From: Duganella sp. CF517
GTDB lineage: Bacteria > Pseudomonadota > Gammaproteobacteria > Burkholderiales > Burkholderiaceae_D
Assembly (NCBI RefSeq): GCF_900110275.1
Contig: NZ_FODC01000002.1
Location: 434,001 to 498,000, forward strand
DNA: 64,000 nucleotides
Direction: 5' to 3'
Both the position numbers and the translations under genes were made by a program. Shown here piece by piece: positions 54,623-62,894 of this stretch; position 1 is the first letter of the stretch, and every line of letters starts with the position of its first letter. Below the pieces are notes generated by a model. It had not been told where the DNA came from. It worked only from the letters and a program-made list of their open reading frames with translations, and did no database searches.

Positions 54623-54689
54623 AAAAAGCCCACCCTGTGCGCATGTGACGGCCAACGCCGTCACATCGCCGCCGGGTGGGCTTTTTTTT
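54623..54689. terminator. bidirectional terminator between TBDR10 and corA
   Basis: Outer stem AAAAAGCCCACCC / GGGTGGGCTTTTT encloses a perfect inner hairpin GTGACGGC-CAAC-GCCGTCAC. T runs lie on both strands between convergent stops. Confidence 0.85.
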
Positions 54690-54699
54690 GGCCCGCCGT

Positions 54700-55668
54700 C
54701 TACAGCCAGCCGGAGCGCTTGAAGCGCCGGTACAGTCCCAGGCACACCAGCACCATGATCGCCAGCGCCATCGGATAGCCGTACTTCCACTCCAGCTCGG
54801 GCATGTATTTGAAATTCATGCCCCACAGGCCGGCGAACGCGGTGACGATGGCGAAGATCGCCGCCCACGCCGCCAGCCGCTTGTTCACTTCGCTCTCCTC
54901 GATCGCCGTCATCGACAGGTTGACCTGGATCGCGGTGCCGATGGTGTCGCGGATCGACTCGAGCGAGGCGGTGATGCGGTGCAAGTGGTCGTGCACGTCG
55001 CGGAAGTATTCCTGGGTGTCCATGCACATCGACGGCACCCGGCCGCCGTGCAGCCGCCCGACGGCCTCCATCAGCGGCGCGACCACGTGGCGCACCGTCG
55101 TCACCTTGCTTTTGAGCTCGTACAAGCGCTCGATGTTGTCGCGCTGCTTGCCCTGGCTAAAGATCAGCTCCTCGATTTTCTCCAGCTCCGTCTCCAGCAT
55201 GTCGAGCACCGGGAAATAGCGGTCGACCACCGCGTCCATCAGTGCGTACAGCACGAACGCCGGGCCCAGGCGCAGCATGTGCGGCTCCCGCTCGGCGCGC
55301 GCGCGCACGCCCAGGAAGCCTTGCTGGCTCTCGGCGTCGCGCGAGGACAGGATGTAGTTCTGGCCGACGAACATGTCGACCTCGCCGATGGCGACGTCGC
55401 CGTCGCGGCACTCGATGGTCTTGACCACCACGAACAGCGAATCGCCGTATTCCTCGATCTTCGGGCGCTGATGGCCGCGGCTGGCGTCTTCGACGGCCAG
55501 TTCGTGCAGGCCGAACTCGTGCTGCATCGTCTCGAGCTCGGCCGGTTCGGCGTCGCGCAGCGCGACCCAGACGAACGTCTCGGGCCGCTCCATGTAATCG
55601 CTGATTTCCTCGACCGGGATGTCGGCCAGCTTTTGGCCGTCCTGATAGGCCACACAATTAATCAACAT
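54700..55668 (-). CDS. corA: magnesium/cobalt transporter CorA
   Basis: 322-aa inner-membrane channel for Mg2+ and Co2+. A large soluble N-terminal funnel domain is followed by two C-terminal transmembrane helices. The signature GMN at the end of the first helix is present in FAGLWGMNFKYMPELEWKYG (about 276-295), and the protein ends in a basic tail LYRRFKRSGWL. Length matches family members. The start MLINCVAYQDGQKLADIP is typical. It lies 171 bp after ntrC on the same strand, but a terminator and a repeat element lie between, so it is probably a separate unit. Confidence 0.95.
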   Translation of the reverse strand: MLINCVAYQDGQKLADIPVEEISDYMERPETFVWVALRDAEPAELETMQHEFGLHELAVEDASRGHQRPKIEEYGDSLFVVVKTIECRDGDVAIGEVDMFVGQNYILSSRDAESQQGFLGVRARAEREPHMLRLGPAFVLYALMDAVVDRYFPVLDMLETELEKIEELIFSQGKQRDNIERLYELKSKVTTVRHVVAPLMEAVGRLHGGRVPSMCMDTQEYFRDVHDHLHRITASLESIRDTIGTAIQVNLSMTAIEESEVNKRLAAWAAIFAIVTAFAGLWGMNFKYMPELEWKYGYPMALAIMVLVCLGLYRRFKRSGWL

Positions 55669-55677
55669 ACGGTTTCC

Positions 55678-55714
55678 ATAAAAAAAAAGCCCCTGGCTTC
55701 GTCAGCCAAGAGCT
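55678..55714 (-). terminator. probable terminator of the ntrBC transcript
   Basis: Minus-strand imperfect stem (AAGC..GCTT outer, TGGCT/AGCCA inner) followed by an 8-T run. Sits between the repeat element and the corA start. Confidence 0.6.
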
Positions 55715-55748
55715 TACCTTAAAGTACAAATACCCATCGATATCCACC

Positions 55749-55833
55749 GGGGTCAAGTCTGTCATTCGGACACGAGGTCGACCGTAATGCGTCGATACGG
55801 TTGAGCTAGTGTCCGAATGACAGACTTGACCCC
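55749..55833. repeat. 85-bp element bounded by 25-bp perfect inverted repeats
   Basis: Bases 55749-55773 and 55809-55833 are exact reverse complements (outer part GGGGTCAAGTCTGTCATTCG). They surround a 35-bp core that itself has CCGTA/TACGG arms. No coding capacity. It ends 6 bp before the ntrC stop codon on the plus axis. Looks like a REP/MITE-type mobile repeat; family not identified. Confidence 0.8.
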
Positions 55834-55839
55834 AGGTTG

Positions 55840-57372
55840 TTAGTCGTCCTTGGCGCCGTCGATGCCCAGCTCGGCGATCTTGCGGGTGATGGTGTTGCGG
55901 CCGATCCCGAGGCGCACGGCGGCGTCGTTCTTGCGGCCGTGCGTGTGCTTGAGCGCGGTGCGGATCAGCGCCGATTCGAATTGCCGCCCCAGCACCGCCA
56001 TCACTTCCTGCTGTCCGCCGCTGAGCATCGAGGCGGCCTGCGCCTCGAGCAGGCCGAGCCAGGCGTCCGGCGAACCGGCCGCGCCATTCGCGCCGCCCGC
56101 CTCGGCCGCCGCCACCGGCACCACCGTGCCGTGGTGCTGGATCGCGCCGTAGCTTTCGGCCGGCGCCGACAGGCCGGCACCGGTACCGGTGCTCAACGCC
56201 GCCGCGCCGCCGCCGGCCTGCTCCTGCGTCAGCTCCAGCGGCAAGTCCTTGACTTCGACCGTCTGCCCCGGCGCCATCACCGTGATCCAGTTGCACAGGT
56301 TTTCCAGCTGGCGCACGTTGCCCGGCAAATCCAGGCCGCTGAGGAACTGCACCGTGGCGTCGCTCATGCGCTTGGCTTCGACGCCCAGCTGCTTGGCGCT
56401 TTGCACCAGGAAGTGGCGCACCAAAATAGGGATGTCCTCGCGCCGCTCCCTCAAACTGGGCAAACGCAAGCGAATGACATTCAGGCGGTGATACAAATCC
56501 TCGCGGAACAATCCCTCGCGCACCCGCTGCTCCAGATTTTGGTGCGTCGCGGTGATCACGCGCACGTTGGCCTTGAGCGGCTGGTGCCCGCCGACGCGGT
56601 AGAAGTGGCCGTCCGACAGCACCCGCAGCAAGCGCGTTTGCAGGTCGAACGGCATGTCGCCGATCTCGTCGAGGAACAGGGTGCCGTTTTCGGCCTGCTC
56701 GAAACGGCCGCGCCGCGTCGTTTGCGCGCCGGTGAAGGCGCCACGCTCGTGCCCGAACAGTTCGGACTCGAGCAGGTCTTTTGGTATCGCCGCCGTGTTG
56801 AGCGCGATGAACGGCTGCTGCGCGCGCGGGCTGTGCTTGTGCAGCGCGCGCGCCACCAGCTCCTTGCCCGAGCCCGATTCGCCGGTGATCAGCACCGTCA
56901 CGTTCGACTGCGACAGGCGGCCGATGGCGCGGAACACTTCCTGCATCGCCGGCGCCTGGCCGAGGATTTCCGGCGTCTCCGACGGCCCCGATTCGACGCT
57001 GGTCTCGCGCAGGCTCTCGTCGAGCGCGCGGCGTATCAGTTCGACGGCCTTGTCGATGTCGAACGGCTTGGCCAGGTATTCGAAGGCGCCGCCCTGGAAC
57101 GCGGCGACGGCCGAGTCCAGGTCCGAGAAGGCGGTGATGATGATGACCGGCAGCCCCGGGAAGCGCGACTTGACCAGTTGCAGCAGATCGAGGCCGGAGT
57201 CGCCCGGCATGCGGATGTCGGACACCAGCACCTGCGGCGTCTCGAACTCGAGCGCGGCGATGGCGTCGCGCGCGTTGGCAAAACTCTTGGTGGCCAGGTT
57301 TTCCCGCGCCAGCGCTTTTTCCAGTACCCAGCGGATCGATTCGTCGTCGTCTACTATCCAGATTGGCTTCAT
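55840..57372 (-). CDS. glnG: nitrogen regulator NtrC (sigma-54 activator)
   Basis: 510-aa response regulator that activates sigma-54 promoters under nitrogen limitation when phosphorylated by NtrB. Receiver domain about 4-120 with phosphoacceptor Asp in VLVSDIRMPGDSGLD. The AAA+ domain about 145-385 has GESGSGKEL (Walker A), GAFTGAQ (the sigma-54 contact loop) and LFLDEIGDMP (Walker B). The C-terminal Fis-type helix-turn-helix is in HGRKNDAAVRLGIGRNTITRKI. A Gly/Ala-rich linker of about 70 residues separates AAA+ and DNA-binding parts, longer than in E. coli. It lies 69 bp after ntrB. Three exact NtrC-type sites lie upstream of glnA in the same cluster. Confidence 0.96.
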   Translation of the reverse strand: MKPIWIVDDDESIRWVLEKALARENLATKSFANARDAIAALEFETPQVLVSDIRMPGDSGLDLLQLVKSRFPGLPVIIITAFSDLDSAVAAFQGGAFEYLAKPFDIDKAVELIRRALDESLRETSVESGPSETPEILGQAPAMQEVFRAIGRLSQSNVTVLITGESGSGKELVARALHKHSPRAQQPFIALNTAAIPKDLLESELFGHERGAFTGAQTTRRGRFEQAENGTLFLDEIGDMPFDLQTRLLRVLSDGHFYRVGGHQPLKANVRVITATHQNLEQRVREGLFREDLYHRLNVIRLRLPSLRERREDIPILVRHFLVQSAKQLGVEAKRMSDATVQFLSGLDLPGNVRQLENLCNWITVMAPGQTVEVKDLPLELTQEQAGGGAAALSTGTGAGLSAPAESYGAIQHHGTVVPVAAAEAGGANGAAGSPDAWLGLLEAQAASMLSGGQQEVMAVLGRQFESALIRTALKHTHGRKNDAAVRLGIGRNTITRKIAELGIDGAKDD

Positions 57373-57441
57373 GTGTTTGTGTTATCCCGCAATATGGATC
57401 GTCAATCAAGGGACTCGGCACCCGCCCCTGCTTGCCTCGGC

Positions 57442-58554
57442 TTATGGCAACGGCAGCAGGATACGGAAATCCGTATATCCAGGCCGGCTCTCGCACTCGA
57501 TCACGCCCATGTGCTGCTGCACGAAGGTCTGCGCCAAGGTCAACCCGAGGCCGCTGCCGCCCTCCCTGCCCGACACCAGCGGGTAGAAGATACGGTCGCG
57601 GATCTGGGGTGCGATGCCCGGTCCATTGTCAATGATATGCAAGTCTAATGCCAGCCCGTAGCGGACCTTGGCCAGGGTCATCTGGCGCGCCACGCGGGTC
57701 TTCAAAACGATCTGCGCATCGCCCGCCTCTATTTGTGAAGCGAGCGCTTGCGCGGCGTTGTGGGCGATGTTGAGCACCGTCTGGATCAGCTGCTCCTTGT
57801 CGCCGCGGAACTCGGGGATCGAGGCGTCGTAGTCGCGCAAAATCGTCAGGCCGGATGGGAATTCGGCCAGCATCAGGCTGCGCACGCGCTCGAGCACTTC
57901 GTGGATGTTGACGTCGCCGACGATGTGCGGCCGCCGGTGCGGCGCCAGCAGGCGGTCGACCAGGGTTTGCAGGCGGTCGGCCTCCTTGATGATGACCTGC
58001 GTGTATTCGCGCAGCTGCACCGCGTGCAGCGCCGGCAGTTCCATCTCCAGCAGCTGGGCGGCGCCGCGGATGCCGCCCAGCGGGTTCTTGATCTCGTGCG
58101 CCAGGTTGCGGATCAGCTCCTTGTTGACCTGGCTCTGGTCGAGAATGCGCTCCTCGCGGTCGAGCTTGAGGTGCTGCAGGTGCTCGCGCAGTTCGATCAG
58201 GATGTGGTCGACCGGATCGTCGAGCGCCGAGACGATGCTGTGCACGTGCAGCGGATCGCGCCCGGCGCGCTCCAGCGTCAAATCCTGGCGCAGGTCGGAG
58301 AACTTGTGCTCGCGCGCCTGGGCGCAGATGTGGTCGAGCTCCTCGGGGTTGAGGAACTGCGCGGTCAGCTTCTGGCGCGACAGCGCCTTCAAGGAACTTT
58401 CCAGCAGGTTCTCGGCGGCCGCGTTGGCGTAGGCGATGTGGCCCTCGCCGTCGAGCAGCACCACGGCCGAGGCCAGCAGTTCGAGGCCGGCCAGCGCCGG
58501 TGGACGGTTCATGGCGGCCACGGCGCGGGCGGCGATATTACTTACTAGGCTCAT
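57442..58554 (-). CDS. glnL: nitrogen sensor kinase/phosphatase NtrB
   Basis: 370-aa soluble histidine kinase that phosphorylates NtrC, with kinase/phosphatase balance set by PII. A PAS domain (about 20-125; LLASAVVLLDGEGHIAYANAAAENLLE) precedes the H-box NLAHEIKNPLGGIRGAAQLLE (about 147-167). The ATPase part contains NIAHNAAQAL, LHIIDNGPGIAPQIRDRIFYPLVSGREGGSGLGLTLAQ. The start at 58554 overlaps the stop of the preceding DUF4124 gene as ATGA, indicating translational coupling; an internal ATG at 58512 is the alternative. Second-last gene of the glnA-DUF4124-ntrB-ntrC cluster. Confidence 0.95.
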   Translation of the reverse strand: MSLVSNIAARAVAAMNRPPALAGLELLASAVVLLDGEGHIAYANAAAENLLESSLKALSRQKLTAQFLNPEELDHICAQAREHKFSDLRQDLTLERAGRDPLHVHSIVSALDDPVDHILIELREHLQHLKLDREERILDQSQVNKELIRNLAHEIKNPLGGIRGAAQLLEMELPALHAVQLREYTQVIIKEADRLQTLVDRLLAPHRRPHIVGDVNIHEVLERVRSLMLAEFPSGLTILRDYDASIPEFRGDKEQLIQTVLNIAHNAAQALASQIEAGDAQIVLKTRVARQMTLAKVRYGLALDLHIIDNGPGIAPQIRDRIFYPLVSGREGGSGLGLTLAQTFVQQHMGVIECESRPGYTDFRILLPLP

Positions 58555-59084
58555 CTGATATTCGCGATCTCACGTTTCAAGGCTTCGACATTCTTTTCCG
58601 AGCGGCTGATGCTGTCGCGCATGGCGGCCACCCGTTCCTGGTATTTGGCGTAGTTGCGTTCGTCGCCGCGCCGTTCCGGCTCGCCGCCGTTGAACTCCTT
58701 GCGCAACCCCGTCAGCTTCTGCGTTTCGTTTTTCAGCTCGTCTTCCAGTATCGCCCGGCGGTCGGCGTCGCGCGCGCGCTGCTCGGCGCCGTCGACGCGC
58801 GGAAAGTCGCCCGGCGTGGCGGCGGCCGCGGCCGGGGTCGACGCGGTCGCACCGGCCCGCGCCGGCGCGCCCTGGCGCTTGGGCGGCGCCGGGATCGCCA
58901 GGCCCGGCAAGTCCATCGCCTTACAATAGTTGCCGCGATAAACGTCGGTGTATTCGGTGCTGCCGTTGGGCGGCGTGCATTTGTAGATCACGCCCTGCGC
59001 CCGCGCGCCGCCGCAGGTCGCCAGCGCCAGCACAAACAACGCGCCGACATTGACGTAACCGCATCTTTTGAAACTCATCGTCAT
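58551..59084 (-). CDS. secreted DUF4124-domain protein
   Basis: 177-aa protein of unknown function. A signal peptide (about 1-29, ALFVLALATCGGARA then Q) is followed by a short DUF4124-type segment (about 30-60, VIYKCTPPNGSTEYTD to YCKAMDL, with a Cys pair). Next comes an Ala/Pro-rich linker, and then a charged helical, probably coiled-coil tail (about 105-177, ERVAAMRDSISRSEKNVEALKREI). It lies between glnA and ntrB and shares 4 bp with ntrB, so its translation is tied to that of a cytoplasmic regulator although the product is exported. The start may be the ATG two codons later. Confidence 0.82.
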   Translation of the reverse strand: MTMSFKRCGYVNVGALFVLALATCGGARAQGVIYKCTPPNGSTEYTDVYRGNYCKAMDLPGLAIPAPPKRQGAPARAGATASTPAAAAATPGDFPRVDGAEQRARDADRRAILEDELKNETQKLTGLRKEFNGGEPERRGDERNYAKYQERVAAMRDSISRSEKNVEALKREIANIR

Positions 59085-59132
59085 TCGTCATCCGTGGGTG
59101 GAACACTCCATCCTGAATATACAACATCCAAA

Positions 59133-59172
59133 CAAAAACGCGGGGAAAGCCATGGCTCGCCCCGCGTTTTTT
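59133..59172. terminator. terminator of glnA
   Basis: AAAAACGCGGGG (59133-59144) pairs with CCCCGCGTTTTT; A/T runs on both sides. It lies between glnA and the DUF4124 gene, so most transcripts from the glnA promoter may stop before ntrBC. Confidence 0.85.
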
Positions 59173-59209
59173 GCTTCACCACAAGCATCGGCGCGCCGAT
59201 GCGTTGCAA

Positions 59210-60625
59210 TTACAGCGAGTAGTACATGTCGAACTCGGCTGGGTGGGTCGTCATGCGCATGCGCTGGACGTCCTGCATTTTCAGTTCGATGTAAGCATCG
59301 ATCATCGAATCGCTGAACACGCCGCCACGGGTCAGGAACTCGCGGTCTTTGTTCAGGTTGTCCAGTGCCTCTTCCAGCGACGAGCACACGGTCGGGATCA
59401 GCGCGTCTTCTTCCGGCGGCAGGTGGTACAGGTCTTTCGACGCCGCTTCGCCCGGATGGATCTTGTTGGCGATACCGTCCAGACCGGCCATCAGCAGCGC
59501 GGCGAAGCACAGGTACACGTTGGCCAGTGGATCAGGGAAACGGGTTTCGATACGGCGGCCTTTTGGATTGGCCACGTGTGGAATACGGATCGATGCCGAA
59601 CGGTTACGGGCCGAGTACGCCAGTTTGACCGGCGCTTCGAAACCTGGAACCAGACGCTTGTACGAGTTGGTGCCCGGGTTGGTGATCGCGTTGAGCGCCT
59701 TGGCGTGCTTGATGATGCCGCCGATGTAGTACAGCGCGGTTTCCGACAGGCCGGCATAGCCGTCGCCGGCGAACAGGTTGACGCCGTCTTTCCAGATCGA
59801 CTGGTGCACGTGCATGCCCGAACCGTTGTCGCCAACGATAGGTTTCGGCATGAAGGTGGCGGTTTTGCCGTAGCTGTGGGCCACGTTCCAGACCACGTAT
59901 TTCAGGTTCTGGGTCCAGTCGGCGCGCTCGACCAGGGTCGAGAACTTGGTGCCGATTTCGTTCTGGCCGGCGCCGGCCACTTCGTGGTGGTGCACTTCGA
60001 CCGGGATGCCCAGCGATTCGAGGATCAGGCACATTTCCGAACGCATGTCCTGGAAGCTGTCGACCGGAGGAACCGGGAAGTAGCCGCCCTTGACGGTAGG
60101 ACGATGGCCGCTGTTGCCGCCTTCGATTTCCTTGTCGGTGGTCCACGACGCTTCGTCGGAATCGATCTTGACGAAGCAGCCGGACATGTCGATCTTCCAG
60201 CGCACGCTGTCGAAGATGAAGAATTCTGGTTCTGGACCGAAGTAGGCGGTGTCGCCCATACCCGACGATTTCAGGTAGGCTTCAGCGCGCTTGGCGATCG
60301 AGCGCGGGTCGCGGTCGTAGCCCTTGCCGTCCGACGGTTCGATAACGTCGCACTGCATGAACAGCGTGGTCTCTTCCATGAACGGATCGATGTTCGCGGT
60401 GTTTGGATCTGGCAGCAGAATCATGTCCGATGCTTCAATGCCCTTCCAGCCGGCGATCGAGGAACCGTCGAATGCGTGACCCGATTCGAACTTGTCCATG
60501 TCGAAGTGCGACACGGGCACGGTGACGTGCTGTTCTTTACCACGGGTATCGGCGAAACGGAAATCAACGAATTTGACTTCGTTTTCCTGGACCATTTTCA
60601 AGACTTCTGCGGCTGTCATTGCCAT
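59210..60625 (-). CDS. glnA: glutamine synthetase, type I
   Basis: 471-aa cytoplasmic dodecameric enzyme making glutamine from glutamate, ammonia and ATP. Typical motifs: [59 protein letters not shown] and NRSASIRIP. The adenylylation tyrosine is intact in [10 protein letters not shown] (about residue 398), the target of the glnE product encoded at 24.8-27.6 kb. TAGGAGA before ATG 60625 is a strong ribosome site. Upstream lie a sigma-54 promoter and three NtrC sites, so nitrogen-limitation control is expected. A terminator separates it from the DUF4124-ntrBC genes. Confidence 0.98.
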   Translation of the reverse strand: MAMTAAEVLKMVQENEVKFVDFRFADTRGKEQHVTVPVSHFDMDKFESGHAFDGSSIAGWKGIEASDMILLPDPNTANIDPFMEETTLFMQCDVIEPSDGKGYDRDPRSIAKRAEAYLKSSGMGDTAYFGPEPEFFIFDSVRWKIDMSGCFVKIDSDEASWTTDKEIEGGNSGHRPTVKGGYFPVPPVDSFQDMRSEMCLILESLGIPVEVHHHEVAGAGQNEIGTKFSTLVERADWTQNLKYVVWNVAHSYGKTATFMPKPIVGDNGSGMHVHQSIWKDGVNLFAGDGYAGLSETALYYIGGIIKHAKALNAITNPGTNSYKRLVPGFEAPVKLAYSARNRSASIRIPHVANPKGRRIETRFPDPLANVYLCFAALLMAGLDGIANKIHPGEAASKDLYHLPPEEDALIPTVCSSLEEALDNLNKDREFLTRGGVFSDSMIDAYIELKMQDVQRMRMTTHPAEFDMYYSL

Positions 60626-60670
60626 GCGTATCTCCTAAAGGAATGTGTATAACTGGTGCGCTCTCTATAA

Positions 60671-60685
60671 GCAGTATCTATGCCA
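60671..60685 (-). promoter_or_regulatory. sigma-54 promoter of glnA
   Basis: Minus strand TGGCATAGATACTGC: GG and GC dinucleotides at the exact -24/-12 spacing of the consensus TGGCACRNNNNTTGC, with C-to-T and T-to-C changes at two positions. Predicted start near 60660, 35 nt before the ATG. Confidence 0.75.
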
Positions 60686-60792
60686 GCCTGAAACTCGTAA
60701 CGATATGTTCATAGCGTCTTGGAACTCGCCGACAAAAGAGACTAAAACGGGGCGGAGCACCAAAATGCCACTATTTACACCGGATCAATGCG

Positions 60793-60807
60793 GCACCAAC
60801 TTGGTGC
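60793..60807. promoter_or_regulatory. NtrC binding site 1 upstream of glnA
   Basis: GCACCAACTTGGTGC, a perfect palindrome fitting GCAC-N7-GTGC, about 140 bp upstream of the predicted sigma-54 start. A half-conserved extra site (GCACCAAAATG) lies at 60757. Confidence 0.85.
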
Positions 60808-60821
60808 AAATCCACCAAATC

Positions 60822-60836
60822 GCACCTCGACAGTGC
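60822..60836. promoter_or_regulatory. NtrC binding site 2 upstream of glnA
   Basis: GCAC-CTCGACA-GTGC; centre 29 bp from site 1, close to three helical turns, so dimers could stack on one DNA face. Confidence 0.75.
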
Positions 60837-60860
60837 AATTTCCTTTTCTCGCTGAAAATT

Positions 60861-60875
60861 GCACGGCTTTGGTGC
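60861..60875. promoter_or_regulatory. NtrC binding site 3 between glnA and the rhodanese gene
   Basis: GCAC-GGCTTTG-GTGC; centre 39 bp from site 2. It also lies about 40 bp before the likely start of the divergent rhodanese transcript (TATAAT at 60905-60910), so it could affect that gene too. Confidence 0.7.
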
Positions 60876-60939
60876 GCCATTGTCTCCGACGTGCACAGGA
60901 CGCCTATAATAAACTCAATCTTATTTGGAGGGACATCCC

Positions 60940-61398
60940 ATGAGCAAAATAGACGAGATCCTGGCCGTGGCCCGTGGGCGCAGCAAGGACTGGCCGTATG
61001 CCGGCGCGGTGACACCTGAAGAGGCGTACGAACTGGTCGGCGCCGACAACGCCGTCAAGATCGTCGATGTGCGCACCAATGCCGAGCGCGACTGGGTCGG
61101 CCGGGTGGCCATTCCGGAAGCCCAACATGGTGCGGTGCAGTGGAGTATTTATCCGGGCGGCATCGCCAACCACGAATTCATCGAGCAATTGAACTCGGTG
61201 GCGCGCAAGGACCAGGTGTTGCTGTTCCTGTGCCGCTCGGGCGTGCGCTCGCGTGGTGCGGCCAAGCTGGCCACCGAGCACGGCTACCAGCACTGCTACG
61301 ACATCCTGGAAGGCTTCGAAGGCGACAAGGACGAGCACAGCCACCGCAAGAACATCGGCGGCTGGTGCAAGGCCGGCCTGCCGTGGACCGGCGCGTAA
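60940..61398 (+). CDS. rhodanese-like sulfurtransferase domain protein
   Basis: 152-aa single-domain rhodanese-like protein. The active-site loop with catalytic cysteine is in LLFLCRSGVRSRGAAKLA (about 98-115), and the domain opens VKIVDVRTNAERDWVGRVAIPEA. GGAGGG (60927-60932) gives ATG 60940 (MSKIDEIL); an ATG five codons upstream overlaps that ribosome site and is rejected. The C-terminal stretch DEHSHRKNIGGWCKAGLPW is common in this beta/gammaproteobacterial subgroup. Sulfur donor and acceptor are unknown. It is divergent from glnA and converges with the TAXI gene, stops 6 bp apart. Confidence 0.9.
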   Translation: MSKIDEILAVARGRSKDWPYAGAVTPEEAYELVGADNAVKIVDVRTNAERDWVGRVAIPEAQHGAVQWSIYPGGIANHEFIEQLNSVARKDQVLLFLCRSGVRSRGAAKLATEHGYQHCYDILEGFEGDKDEHSHRKNIGGWCKAGLPWTGA

Positions 61399-61404
61399 GA
61401 CGGT

Positions 61405-62790
61405 TTAAACAGGCACCGCCTGCGTCGCCGCCGGCGCGCCCTCGCCCATCAAGAACTGGATCCGCTTGCGCACGAACTGGATGTGGCTGCGCAAGCCGTA
61501 CAAGCCATCGGCGAACGACAGCGGGATCGAGATCTGGTTGACCAGTTCCTCGATCTCGTCGAGCCGCTTGAGTTGCGCCTCGTACACCTGCATGCGCGAC
61601 GCCTCCGGCGCGCTTTCGACCTGCTGCTCGACCGTGCGCAACTGTCCATACCAGCGGTACACGCGCGAACGGATGCGCCACACATACAGCGGCGGGATAA
61701 TCCGCGACAACGGGATGATCAAGGCGCTCAGCGCCAGCACCACCACCCACATGCGGTCGAAGAAATTGGCCAGCCAGAACGTCATATAACGCTGCAACAA
61801 CGGCGGGCCGTTCTTGTAGAACTTGGCCGCCTCGGCGTCGACCGGAATCTCGGTGTACTTGGCCGACGGGAACTGTCCCTGCTGCTGGAACCAGCCCGCG
61901 CCGTTGTGGATGCCGCTGGCCGCCTGCACGAACAAATCGACCAGCGCCGGATGCAGGTCGTCGCGCGCCACCAGCGTGGCGGTCGGCGCGATCAGGTTGT
62001 AATCCTCCTTGGGAATGTCGCGGCCCAGATCGACGATGCCTTGCGGCAGCACCACATGCGTGAGGAACGGCAGCTTGCGCGCGTAGGCCTCGGCCTGGCT
62101 GAAGTTGAACAGCTTGATGCCGGGCGTTTGCAGCAGCATCTGGATCAGCGGCGCTTCCGGCGCCGAGGTGAACACCAGGCCGTCGATGCGCCCTTCCAGC
62201 AATTCCACCGTGGCGGGCGTGTTGGCCAGCGAGAAGCGTTCGACGTCTTCCTTCTCCAGGCCGTTGAGCGACAGCACCTGGCGGAACAGCCGCGGCGCGC
62301 CGGCGCCCTTGGGGCCGAAGTTGATTTTCTTGCCTTTCAACTGGCTCAGCTGGGTGATCGGCGGCTGGCCCTTGGTCTCGCGCAGGAACAGCCACAGCGG
62401 CTCGACGAACAGGCTGCCCAGCGACGACAGGCCTTCGCGCTCGGCCACTTCCTCGTTGGTGGAGCCGCTTTGGACGAAGGCGATGTCGACTTCGCCGGCG
62501 CGCAGGCGGCGCAGGTTTTCGCCGGAGCCGGCCGACGGCACCAAGGTGACCTTGACGCCGTGCTTGGCGAGCGCGGCGGCGTACTTTTTACCGAATTCCT
62601 CGTAGGCGCTGTTTTCCTGGCCGGTGGCCAGGCGCACGCTGCGCGGCGGCGCGGGGTCGACCAGCCAGTAGGCCAGCAAGCAAACGCCGACGATCAGCGC
62701 GATGGTGGGGGCCGAGGCGACGAACAAGTCCCGCACCGAGAATTGCGTGAACTTGAGGATTTTGGACATGTGGTGGCGCATTGGTTTCAT
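61405..62790 (-). CDS. membrane-anchored TAXI-type solute-binding protein
   Basis: 461-aa protein with a TAXI (TRAP-associated) binding domain at about 50-310 (VRLATGQENSAYEEFGKKYAAAL, VTLVPSAGSGENLRRLRAGEVDIAFVQSG, INFGPKGAGAPRLFRQVL). It differs from ordinary secreted binding proteins: an uncleaved N-terminal helix (about 18-40, ASAPTIALIVGVCLLAYWLV) and a C-terminal helix (about 345-370, MWVVVLALSALIIPLSRIIPPLYVW) are followed by about 90 residues of mostly charged helix. The binding domain is thus held on the membrane and the tail is probably cytoplasmic. No TRAP permease gene is adjacent. Start among ATG 62790, 62781 or 62769 is uncertain; no clear ribosome site. Confidence 0.85.
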   Translation of the reverse strand: MKPMRHHMSKILKFTQFSVRDLFVASAPTIALIVGVCLLAYWLVDPAPPRSVRLATGQENSAYEEFGKKYAAALAKHGVKVTLVPSAGSGENLRRLRAGEVDIAFVQSGSTNEEVAEREGLSSLGSLFVEPLWLFLRETKGQPPITQLSQLKGKKINFGPKGAGAPRLFRQVLSLNGLEKEDVERFSLANTPATVELLEGRIDGLVFTSAPEAPLIQMLLQTPGIKLFNFSQAEAYARKLPFLTHVVLPQGIVDLGRDIPKEDYNLIAPTATLVARDDLHPALVDLFVQAASGIHNGAGWFQQQGQFPSAKYTEIPVDAEAAKFYKNGPPLLQRYMTFWLANFFDRMWVVVLALSALIIPLSRIIPPLYVWRIRSRVYRWYGQLRTVEQQVESAPEASRMQVYEAQLKRLDEIEELVNQISIPLSFADGLYGLRSHIQFVRKRIQFLMGEGAPAATQAVPV

Positions 62791-62860
62791 GGGCTGATAC
62801 CATGCCAACAAATGAGCAATTATGCAAGGGGAATACGGGCGGGGGTACGGCGGCATGAAA

Positions 62861-62887
62861 GGGAACACGTGTCATGCACGTGTTCCC
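62861..62887. terminator. hairpin after the penicillin-binding protein gene
   Basis: GGGAACACGTG (62861-62871), 5-nt loop, CACGTGTTCCC; perfect arms but no T run. Lies 8 bp beyond the stop at 62895. Confidence 0.5.
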
Positions 62888-62894
62888 CGATCGG

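Noticed and set aside
60880..60910. Strong sigma-70 promoter for the rhodanese gene
   Set aside because: TATAAT at 60905 is good, but the best -35 (TTGTCT at 60880) is 19 bp away, so I left it as a remark rather than a feature.
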